Of a stretch of DNA of 64,000 nucleotides, positions 54,570-61,535 are shown piece by piece (the stretch's first letter is position 1; each line of letters starts with the position of its first letter). The stretch is from CBDAMZ01 sp965197375. Its GTDB lineage: Bacteria > Acidobacteriota > Vicinamibacteria > Vicinamibacterales > UBA8438. Both the position numbers and the translations under genes were made by a program. Under the pieces are notes generated by a model, which did not search any database, was not told the origin of the DNA, and saw only the letters and a list, made by a program, of their open reading frames with translations. The DNA lies in the NCBI GenBank assembly GCA_965197375.1, contig CBDAMZ010000010.1, positions 310,001 to 374,000 on the forward strand, in the 5' to 3' direction.

Positions 54570-54830
54570 ATGGCACATAAGAAAGGTCAAGGCAGCTCGA
54601 GAAACGGCCGGGACAGCCAGGCGCAGCGGCTCGGTGTGAAGCACTTCGACGGAAACGTCGTGCCGGGTGGCTCTATCCTCGTTCGTCAGCGTGGACGCCG
54701 GTTCCGCCCAGGTTTCAACGTCGGACTCGGCAAAGACGACACCCTCTTCGCGAAGACGACCGGGCGCGTGCGGTTCGAGGACCATGGCTCCCGCGGGCGG
54801 GTGATTAGCGTCCTCCCGCTCGACGGCTAA
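54570..54830 (+). CDS. rpmA: 50S ribosomal protein L27
   Basis: 86 residues, starting MAHKKGQGSSRNGRDSQAQR, close to the E. coli start. No N-terminal protease-cleavage extension of the Firmicute kind. GSILVRQRGRRFRPGFNVGLG and TLFAKTTGRVRFEDHG are typical. It follows rplU by 14 nt. Confidence 0.97.
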   Translation: MAHKKGQGSSRNGRDSQAQRLGVKHFDGNVVPGGSILVRQRGRRFRPGFNVGLGKDDTLFAKTTGRVRFEDHGSRGRVISVLPLDG

Positions 54831-54863
54831 CCGGCCGCCACCGAGTCTCGCTCCAACACCCGC

Positions 54864-55940
54864 ATGTTCGTCGACGAAGTCGACATACTCGTTACGGCCG
54901 GTGGCGGTGGCAACGGGTGCGTGAGCTTCCGTCGCGAGAAGTTCGTTCCTCGCGGCGGCCCGAACGGCGGCGATGGTGGATCGGGCGGTTCCGTCTACAT
55001 CCGTGCCAGTTCGCATCTCAACACCCTGGTCAACTTCAAATTCCACCCTCAGTTCCGCGCTGAGCGCGGCGCACACGGGGAGGGATCGAATCGCACGGGG
55101 CGGACGGGCAGCGACCTGATCCTCGAAGTACCGGCCGGCACCATCATTTACGAAACGACATGCGCCGAGCACGTGAGGCGGGCGGACCTTACCGCCGTCG
55201 GGCAACAGGTCCGGATCGCCACGGGCGGTCGCGGGGGGCGCGGTAACCAGCGTTTTGCGACGGCGACCAATCGCGCGCCGCGGCACGCGGAGCGTGGTTA
55301 CCGGGGTGAACCTCTGGCGTTACGCTTGCACCTTAAGTTGCTAGCTGACGTCGGTCTGGTCGGATACCCAAACGTCGGAAAATCTACGTTGATCTCGCGG
55401 CTCTCCGCTGCGCGGCCCAAGATTTCAGACTACCCCTTCACGACCTTGACACCGCAGCTCGGGGTCGTGCGCCTGGACACGGAGCGCAGCTTCGTGCTGG
55501 CCGATGTACCGGGCCTCATTGAAGGGGCCCACGCTGGTCACGGTCTCGGGCACCGTTTCTTGACCCACCTCGAGCGTACCAAGGTCCTCGTGCACCTAAT
55601 CGACGTCTCGTCAAGTAGCGGCCGAGATCCGGTTGACGACCTCGAAACGGTCCTCCAAGAACTGGATCGCTTCCCTCCGGAGATCCCCGACGACGAATCG
55701 ACTGACGGTTGGACCCTGGCCGACAAGCCTCAACTCGCAGTCGCCAGCAAGATCGACGCCCTTGACGACCCGAACAGGTTGGCCCGACTGCAACAGCGGC
55801 TTCAGGAGCTGTCGATCCCGCTCTACCCCATCTCGGCGATCACCGGAGAGGGATTGAACACGTTGCAAGAAGCGATGTGGCAAGCCGTGGGCACTTCGCG
55901 AGATACCACGACGCGGTCGGCGCAGGTGGCAAGCGAGTGA
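54864..55940 (+). CDS. obgE: GTPase ObgE (CgtA), ribosome assembly factor
   Basis: 358 residues. The N-terminal glycine-rich Obg fold contains GGGGNGCVSFRREKFVPRGG; the GTPase domain has G1 GYPNVGKST, switch region YPFTTLTPQLGVVRLD, G3 DVPGLIEGAHAGHGLG, and G4 ASKID. The extra C-terminal OCT domain of some ObgE proteins is absent. Its stop overlaps the nadD GTG start (GTGA), so expression of nadD is probably coupled. Confidence 0.95.
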   Translation: MFVDEVDILVTAGGGGNGCVSFRREKFVPRGGPNGGDGGSGGSVYIRASSHLNTLVNFKFHPQFRAERGAHGEGSNRTGRTGSDLILEVPAGTIIYETTCAEHVRRADLTAVGQQVRIATGGRGGRGNQRFATATNRAPRHAERGYRGEPLALRLHLKLLADVGLVGYPNVGKSTLISRLSAARPKISDYPFTTLTPQLGVVRLDTERSFVLADVPGLIEGAHAGHGLGHRFLTHLERTKVLVHLIDVSSSSGRDPVDDLETVLQELDRFPPEIPDDESTDGWTLADKPQLAVASKIDALDDPNRLARLQQRLQELSIPLYPISAITGEGLNTLQEAMWQAVGTSRDTTTRSAQVASE

Positions 55941-56626
55941 GCGGCGCCGCGCGCATCGGCGTCCTCGGCGGCACGTTCGATCCGATCCACTACGGCCACC
56001 TCGACGTCGTCTCGGCCGCGCGCGCGGCGCTTTCGCTGGATGACGTGTTGTTAGTTCCTTCGCGCGTTCAACTTCACAAGACATCGTCGCCATCGGCCTC
56101 CGGCTACCACCGTCTCGCGATGGCGGCTCTTGCAACGTCCGCAGATGGAGGCCTCCGTGTCAGCAACCTCGAGCTCCGATCGCCGGGCCCATCTTACACG
56201 TCGGTTTTGCTCCAACAACTCGTGCGGGCCGGATCCAACTCCAAGCAGCTTTTTTTTATCACCGGGGCCGACGCGTTTGTAGAAATCGCTGCGTGGCACG
56301 ACTACCCTTCGCTGCTGGACCGGAGTCACTTCATTGTCGTGTCACGCCCCGGCTGTCCAGCCTCTGACGCGCGACTGCGGCTCCCCAGCCTCGTCGCTCG
56401 TATGCACAGGGCAGGGGAACGCGTAGTAGACCTCACCGCTGGCGCTCAGACCGCCATCTGGCTAGTAGATGCACCGACGAGGGACGTCTCATCCTCAGAA
56501 GTGCGCCGTCGGATTGCGCGTGGCGAACCAACCGAGGGGCTATTACCGCCTGCCATCGCCTCATACATCTTCCGCCACGCGCTCTACGGCTCGGCGCCGT
56601 GCGCTGACAATTTACATGACCGATAG
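55937..56626 (+). CDS. nadD: Nicotinate-nucleotide adenylyltransferase NadD
   Basis: Transfers AMP to nicotinate mononucleotide in NAD synthesis. 229 residues from GTG 55937 (VSGAARIGVLGGTFDPIHYGHL); the frame is open to 55877. The nucleotidyltransferase HxGH motif is HYGH, and the second signature is VSSSEVRRRIARGEP. Eight consecutive T (56250-56257) lie inside the gene. Overlaps rsfS by 11 nt, an arrangement common in bacteria. Confidence 0.93.
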   Translation: MSGAARIGVLGGTFDPIHYGHLDVVSAARAALSLDDVLLVPSRVQLHKTSSPSASGYHRLAMAALATSADGGLRVSNLELRSPGPSYTSVLLQQLVRAGSNSKQLFFITGADAFVEIAAWHDYPSLLDRSHFIVVSRPGCPASDARLRLPSLVARMHRAGERVVDLTAGAQTAIWLVDAPTRDVSSSEVRRRIARGEPTEGLLPPAIASYIFRHALYGSAPCADNLHDR

Positions 56627-57002
56627 GCCGACCGCCCACGTCTCGGCCCCAGGCGAGCTCCCGGAGCCGGTCCGGAGAGCGGTTGGCGCCGCACAGGACA
56701 AGAAGGCGTTCGATGTCGTCGTGCTCGACCTGCGCGAATCTAGAGCGTTTACCGATTTCTTTGTCGTCTGCTCAGGCCATAGCACGCGCCAGGTTCAAGC
56801 CATCGTCAACAGCGTCGAAGAACAGCTGCGCGCGGTCCAGATCAAGCTTTCGCATATGGAAGGCTACGACCATGCGGAGTGGGTGCTTATGGATTGCTTC
56901 GACTTCATCGTGCACGTCTTCACGCACGAAACCCGCCTCTTTTACGACCTTGAACGCCTCTGGGGCAGCGCCAGCCGCATCGAATTCTCTCAATCAGCGT
57001 GA
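56616..57002 (+). CDS. rsfS: Ribosome silencing factor RsfS (RsfA/YbeB)
   Basis: 128 residues from ATG 56616 (MTDRPTAH), inside the nadD 3' end. The DUF143 core is clear: DKKAFDVVVLDLRESRAFTD, FFVVCSGHSTRQVQAI, EGYDHAEWVLMDCFDFIVHVF and RLFYDLERLWG. It binds L14 and blocks subunit joining under starvation. The usual neighbour rlmH is not found downstream; tmk on the opposite strand follows after 93 nt. Confidence 0.94.
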   Translation: MTDRPTAHVSAPGELPEPVRRAVGAAQDKKAFDVVVLDLRESRAFTDFFVVCSGHSTRQVQAIVNSVEEQLRAVQIKLSHMEGYDHAEWVLMDCFDFIVHVFTHETRLFYDLERLWGSASRIEFSQSA

Positions 57003-57095
57003 TGGGGTGCCGTGGTAAGACCAATCGCCGACGGGCTCCGGCGTGTTGGGAACGCGGTGCTGTGGCGGGCCGGCGTACGCTATAGGTCCGCGCTC

Positions 57096-57680
57096 TCACC
57101 GACGCGCAAGCCGAGACACCACCGCTTTCGCAAGCTCTTCGGCCAAGTCATCCACCGGACGCGAGCCATCGACGCACAACCAGTCAGGTTGTTCGGCCTG
57201 CCGGAGATAGCTTTGCCTGGCGCGTGTCAGGAGCGCGAGATCCTGTTCGTAGCGATCGCGGCCGGTCACCTTGCGCTCGACCGCCGTCTCGGGTCTGATG
57301 TCGAGCAGGATCGTCAGGTCCGGCTGCGGCAAGAACTTCTGCACGTCGGTGAGCCACGATGGGTCAAGCTGCTGTGCCTCGCCGTACGCCACACTCGACG
57401 AGACGTAGCGATCGAACAAGAGCACGAGCCCGGCCGCCTGCCACCGTTCGATGTCTGGTTTTCGCTCGTAGCGGTTGGCGACGTACAACAGTTGCATCAC
57501 ATCCGGGCCATAGTCGCGCTCCCCTTGCAGTGCTCGCGCGATCTCCTCGCCGATGGATGTGCCGTAGTCAGGAAACGAGACGAGGCGTGCTTTAACACCG
57601 CCGGCTCGCAAGCGGTCCCGCAGAAGCTGTGCCTGTGTCTCCTTACCACTCTGATCCAATCCCTCAAACGCGATGAGCAT
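57096..57680 (-). CDS. tmk: Thymidylate kinase
   Basis: Phosphorylates dTMP to dTDP. 194 residues with P-loop FEGLDQSGKETQAQL, base-binding region PDYGTSIGEEIARAL, DRYVSSSVAYGEAQ with the catalytic Arg, and the lid PETAVERKVTGRDRYE. It lies 21 nt after lysA and is probably co-transcribed. Complete and of normal length (about 200). Confidence 0.93.
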   Translation of the reverse strand: MLIAFEGLDQSGKETQAQLLRDRLRAGGVKARLVSFPDYGTSIGEEIARALQGERDYGPDVMQLLYVANRYERKPDIERWQAAGLVLLFDRYVSSSVAYGEAQQLDPSWLTDVQKFLPQPDLTILLDIRPETAVERKVTGRDRYEQDLALLTRARQSYLRQAEQPDWLCVDGSRPVDDLAEELAKAVVSRLARR

Positions 57681-57701
57681 GCACTAGCGCCCCACTAACC
57701 G

Positions 57702-58946
57702 TTAGGTCTCCAGCGACAGGAGGTCATCAATCGACTGACGGCGGCGAACGAGCTGCCATGAGCTGTCAGCGACCAGCACTTCGGCCGGCAACGGATGACG
57801 ATTGTAATTGGAAGCCATCGACGAGCCGTACGCCCCGGCATCCTGCACCGCCATGAGATCGCCCACTACAGGCAGCGGCATCTGGCGTCCCATCCCAACG
57901 ACATCCGTCGTTTCACAGATCGGGCCCACCACGTCGCACATCACCGTAGGACCGGGGCGCGCGTCAAGGACTTCGACCCGGTGGTAGGCGCTATAGAGCG
58001 CCGGCCGCATCAGCTCGCTCATTCCAGCGTCCAGTACCACGAAGTGGTGGTCCGAGCCCTGGTTCTTGACATCAACGACAGTGGCGAGCAACACACCCGC
58101 CGGCCCCACCACCCAGCGCCCGGGCTCAACCAGCAGCGTCAACCCGGTCGACTCGATTTCACCCACGAGTGCCTGCACGTATTCCGCCACACCGAGCGCA
58201 GGCGAGCCATCGTAGGAAATACCCAAACCCCCCCCAAGATCAAGGTGCTCCAGGGCAATACCATCGTCACGAAGATCGCGCGCCAACGATGCGACCGTCG
58301 CCGCCGCCTGGCGCACCGGTTCGAGGGTAGTGATCTGCGAACCGACGTGCACGTGCACGCCGGTTAGACGTAGTCCCTCCCGCGTGGCCGCCTGCCGGCA
58401 GATGTCCCGCGCGCACTCCAACGGAACGCCGAACTTGTGCGACCGGCGACCGGTCGAGATGTACGGGTGCGACGCCGCGTCCACGTCTGGGTTAACGCGA
58501 AGTGCGACCCCGGCGCGGGTAGCTCGCGTACGCGCCAGGCGATCGATACGGTCCAACTCCCCCAGCGACTCAGCATTGATTATCTGAACACCGAGACTGA
58601 CAGCCCGCTCGAGCTCAGTTGTGGTCTTGCCAACCCCGGTAAACACGATGTCGTGAGGTTTGAACCCAGCGCGAAGTGCCACCTCTATCTCGCCGCCAGA
58701 ATTGGCGTCCACGCCACACCCGAGGGCGTGGATGAGACGTGCGATAGCCAGCGCCGAGTTCGCCTTGAGGGCGTAGTGCACACGGTGAGGATACGACCCG
58801 AAGGCCAGATCTAGCTCCCCGTACCGCTGTCTGATGAGCGCGGCGCTGTAGACATAGAGCGGCGTGCCAACCGCACGCGCAATGGCGGTCAGCTCGACCC
58901 CGTCGCATTCCGCCGACGCTTGATCGAAGGAAAAGCCAGCCACCAA
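57702..58946 (-). CDS. lysA: Diaminopimelate decarboxylase
   Basis: PLP enzyme making lysine from meso-diaminopimelate. 414 residues, alanine-racemase-type barrel. PLP lysine in VHYALKANSALAIARL, VDANSGGEIEVALRAG, HVHVGSQITTLEP, the glycine-rich GGGLGISYDG, and CDVVGPICETTDV near the C-terminus (the catalytic Cys/Glu). Normal length. It lies upstream of tmk on the same strand. Confidence 0.95.
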   Translation of the reverse strand: MVAGFSFDQASAECDGVELTAIARAVGTPLYVYSAALIRQRYGELDLAFGSYPHRVHYALKANSALAIARLIHALGCGVDANSGGEIEVALRAGFKPHDIVFTGVGKTTTELERAVSLGVQIINAESLGELDRIDRLARTRATRAGVALRVNPDVDAASHPYISTGRRSHKFGVPLECARDICRQAATREGLRLTGVHVHVGSQITTLEPVRQAAATVASLARDLRDDGIALEHLDLGGGLGISYDGSPALGVAEYVQALVGEIESTGLTLLVEPGRWVVGPAGVLLATVVDVKNQGSDHHFVVLDAGMSELMRPALYSAYHRVEVLDARPGPTVMCDVVGPICETTDVVGMGRQMPLPVVGDLMAVQDAGAYGSSMASNYNRHPLPAEVLVADSSWQLVRRRQSIDDLLSLET

Positions 58947-59072
58947 ATTACACTAACTCATTCGACACTAAAAAACTGGTTCGAGACCTGCGGGTCGGAG
59001 ACGGCGACGAAGACGCTATCAGCGCAGCAAAGGCGCCCGTATCACCCGCCTACAATTAAGCCACTTTCGTGG

Positions 59073-60008
59073 TCAGCGGGCCGGTGCCGTGTCTTTGATC
59101 GATTGCGGGACGTTGAGGCCGGCCGGCACCGGTTCAAGCGGCGACTCGACGAGGTGCCAGGCACCGGCTTCCTCGAGGATTTTCTGAGCAAAGAGAGCGT
59201 GCAACGCATGACCGCCTCGGTGCACAACTAGGTGGCCGATGATCGGATAGCCGACTAGAGCGAGGTCTCCAATAACATCAAGGATCTTATGCCGGACGAA
59301 TTCGTCCTCGAACCGGAGCGAACTGTTGAGTACACCGGTTTCCCCCAACACAATCGCGTTGTCGAGTGACCCGCCTAACGCGAGCCCCTTTCGTCGCAAC
59401 TGCTCAACCTCTTTCAGGAAGCCGAAGGTGCGCGCCGGGGCGATCTCCTCGATGAACGCCTCTCCAGTCATACACTGCGTTCGGGATTGGTACCGCAGTA
59501 ACGGATGATCGAAGCTAATGCTGTAGGTAACCTTAAAATGGTCGGAGGGGTACAGTGCGATCCGCTTGTCGCTGCGCGACAACGAGATGGGACGGACGAC
59601 CTTTAGGGACCGCCGTGCAACCTTCAGTGGCTTGACACCGGCCTCATGCACCAGGTAGACGAACGACGCCGCGCTCCCATCCATGATGGGCACTTCGGCA
59701 TGGTCCAACTCCACACGCGCGTTGTCGATCCCCAAGCTGACAAGCGCCGCTAGCAGATGCTCAACCGTCCCGACCGATGCGGCGTCCTGCGCAAGGCCGG
59801 TGGCGTACTGGATGCCCGTCACACGCGTGGCGGTCGCCGGGATTTCCAGACCGTCGAGATCGAGTCGCTTGAACCGGATGCCGTGATCAGCCGGTGCCGG
59901 CTTGAGCCGGAGCGTGACCTTGTGACCGGAGTGCAATCCGATACCGGAGCAGGATACTGAGCGTCGAAGCGTTTGCTGCGTCACCATCGCAGGTTGCCAG
60001 ACCTCCAC
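59073..60008 (-). CDS. lpxC: UDP-3-O-acyl-N-acetylglucosamine deacetylase LpxC
   Basis: Zinc amidase that commits UDP-acyl-GlcNAc to lipid A; proof of an outer membrane with LPS or lipid A. 311 residues from GTG 60008; ATG 59987 (MVTQQTLRRSVSC) is an equally plausible start. Zinc ligands are visible as His84 in TVEHLLAAL and His240/Asp244 in RHKILDVIGDL, with the catalytic HRGGHALH loop. Not in a dcw cluster here, since lysA and tmk lie downstream. Its promoter is at 60056-60084. Confidence 0.95.
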   Translation of the reverse strand: MEVWQPAMVTQQTLRRSVSCSGIGLHSGHKVTLRLKPAPADHGIRFKRLDLDGLEIPATATRVTGIQYATGLAQDAASVGTVEHLLAALVSLGIDNARVELDHAEVPIMDGSAASFVYLVHEAGVKPLKVARRSLKVVRPISLSRSDKRIALYPSDHFKVTYSISFDHPLLRYQSRTQCMTGEAFIEEIAPARTFGFLKEVEQLRRKGLALGGSLDNAIVLGETGVLNSSLRFEDEFVRHKILDVIGDLALVGYPIIGHLVVHRGGHALHALFAQKILEEAGAWHLVESPLEPVPAGLNVPQSIKDTAPAR

Positions 60009-60055
60009 GGCGACCGACCGCCGAGCAAGAATTGATGCTCCGCAGGGCGGCCGGC

Positions 60056-60084
60056 AGTATAATACGAAAACCTTTTTTTCGCAA
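60056..60084 (-). promoter_or_regulatory. Promoter of lpxC
   Basis: Minus strand: -35 TTGCGA (60079-60084), 17-nt spacer containing AAAAAAGGTTTTCG, and -10 TATACT (60056-60061). Transcription would start near 60049, about 40 nt before the lpxC start. Spacing and -10 match are good, so it probably survives the adjacent IS insertion. Confidence 0.6.
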
Positions 60085-60144
60085 GCACTTGCAGTTCAAT
60101 CGCTCGCTAGCCTGCGCGCCAGCAGCCACCGGCTGTAGTCCTTA

Positions 60145-60160
60145 GTACACCGTTTCATAA
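60145..60160 (+). repeat. Left terminal inverted repeat of the IS630 element
   Basis: GTACACCGTTTCATAA, a perfect 16-bp match to the right end in reverse complement. Preceded by TTA. Confidence 0.9.
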
Positions 60161-60177
60161 GTTCGTACACGTATTTC

Positions 60178-61014
60178 TCATGCGGCGATCGAGTCTGGCT
60201 TCTGGAGCGCCAGTTTGGCGAGCAAACGGGCCAAGTCGCGCCGCGTGAAGGTCCACTCGAATGGTCGGGCCAGCGATTGATAGTGACGCTGAAACGCCAG
60301 GACCCGGGTCTCCACGTCGGCCAGGGAATCGAAGTCGTTCGGCGTCAGGACCTTGCGTTGCACGATCGAGAAGTAGGTCTCGATTTGATTGAGCCAACTG
60401 GCATGGACGGGCCCGTGCACGAGCACCAGATTCGGATACTGCCGCTGGAGTCGTTCCACGGCGCGCGCACCGCGGTGCGACGAACCGTTGTCGACGATCC
60501 AGAATACGCGCCGCGCGTCGCGATAGGGCGGAAGCGTCATGACTTGCGCGACTAGGCGGTCGAACGGGGCAATCCCGGTGGTGGGCTCGCAGCGGCCAAA
60601 GAGCCGGGCCTGATGCACATCCAAGGCGGCCAAGTACGCCCAGGCTCCGGCGCGCTCGTATTCATGCTCGACCTTCATCAGGGCCCCGGCCCGGGTCGGC
60701 TGCGTCGCGTGGCGGCGGCGGCGCGCTTGAATGCTCGTCTTCTCATCGGCAGAGATCACGAAGTCGTCAGCGGTCAGGGGGCGCTCCTCCCAGACGCGCT
60801 CGTAGAGGTCGAGGATCCGCCCGGCCTTGGTCGCAAACTCCGGATCGCGCGGAAAGATCCAGCTCCGGTGGAACCACGGCCGAATCGCGTCGTCGTGCAG
60901 CCAGCGCCAGATCGTGCTGCCGCTGATGGATGCCACCAGCCCGGTCCGCTGGGTTTCGGCGGCCAACTCGCTCATGCTCCACCGGGCCAGCGGGCGCTGG
61001 GCGCGGGCAGGCAA
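60178..61014 (-). CDS. IS630 transposase, C-terminal DDE catalytic part
   Basis: 278 residues in the downstream frame; the family fold continues 5' of its nominal ATG through the shift site (PEVVVTVKALACELPARAQR). DDE residues: D90 in VISADEKTSIQ, D175 in FWIVDNGSSH and E212 in WLNQIETYFSIVQR, giving the D-D-(36)-E spacing usual for IS630/Tc1. Probably made only as a fusion with the upstream frame. Confidence 0.88.
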   Translation of the reverse strand: MPARAQRPLARWSMSELAAETQRTGLVASISGSTIWRWLHDDAIRPWFHRSWIFPRDPEFATKAGRILDLYERVWEERPLTADDFVISADEKTSIQARRRRHATQPTRAGALMKVEHEYERAGAWAYLAALDVHQARLFGRCEPTTGIAPFDRLVAQVMTLPPYRDARRVFWIVDNGSSHRGARAVERLQRQYPNLVLVHGPVHASWLNQIETYFSIVQRKVLTPNDFDSLADVETRVLAFQRHYQSLARPFEWTFTRRDLARLLAKLALQKPDSIAA

Positions 61015-61015
61015 T

Positions 61016-61324
61016 TCACACGCGAGGGCTTTGACGGTGACGACGACTTCTGGGGGGAAAAGCCCGGGGACGTCCCGAGCGTGATTGATCCTCCAGCCCG
61101 GGGAGCCGTTCTTTAAAAAAGCGTTTTCGCCAGACCGAGACCACTTCCCGCCGGGTCCGCAAGCCGCGGGCGATCGCCTTATTGGACCAGCCCTCGGCCG
61201 CCAGCAGGATCATCGTGGCGCGGAGCACCTCGAAATACGGGCGCGTGTATCGTGCCGCCCGGTCGATCAACGTCCGTTCTTCGGCGGCCGACAGCACAAT
61301 CCGATAGGGGCTCTGCCGAGGCAT
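61016..61324 (-). CDS. IS630 transposase, N-terminal helix-turn-helix part
   Basis: 102 residues: helix-turn-helix DNA-binding region around WSNKAIARGLRTRREVVSVW and a basic tail GLEDQSRSGRPRAFP. The frame shifts to the catalytic part at the C6/T4 run (GCTTTTCCCCCC on the minus strand). After the shift site the original frame continues only 10 codons to its stop at 61016. Confidence 0.85.
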   Translation of the reverse strand: MPRQSPYRIVLSAAEERTLIDRAARYTRPYFEVLRATMILLAAEGWSNKAIARGLRTRREVVSVWRKRFFKERLPGLEDQSRSGRPRAFPPRSRRHRQSPRV

Positions 61325-61399
61325 CGTTTACGGTGCCACTCCGTCTGGAGTACGGTGCCATATTTTGGCGCTCAGTACAAGAGGAAAACGTTAGCGTAT

Positions 61400-61415
61400 T
61401 TATGAAACGGTGTAC
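61400..61415 (-). repeat. Right terminal inverted repeat of the IS630 element
   Basis: TTATGAAACGGTGTAC on the plus strand, the exact reverse complement of the left end. Followed by TTA. Confidence 0.9.
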
Positions 61416-61535
61416 TTAGTGGACACAGCGACGCTGCTGTTCAACCACCGTTTTGGTCATAGGCGACCGACACACGACAAATATTTACCCGTTTATCTCT
61501 AGAATATTGGGATATTTGGCAATCCGCCGGCTAAA

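Larger units (their letters stand above)
60145..61415 (-). mobile_element. IS630-family insertion sequence, 1271 bp, complete
   Basis: Bounded by perfect 16-bp inverted repeats (GTACACCGTTTCATAA at 60145-60160 and its reverse complement at 61400-61415), imperfect beyond that. TTA flanks both ends (60142-60144 and 61416-61418), consistent with TA target duplication for this family. Two transposase frames on the minus strand encode a DDE enzyme and are joined by a possible +1 shift at the run GGGGGGAAAA (61052-61061, plus strand). Inserted between the lpxC promoter region and uvrA; neither gene is broken. Confidence 0.88.

Noticed and set aside
57012..57698. Open frame of 228 codons on the plus strand opposite tmk
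   Set aside because: It is a shadow of tmk on the opposite strand; its product has no recognisable features, while the minus-strand frame has all thymidylate kinase motifs.
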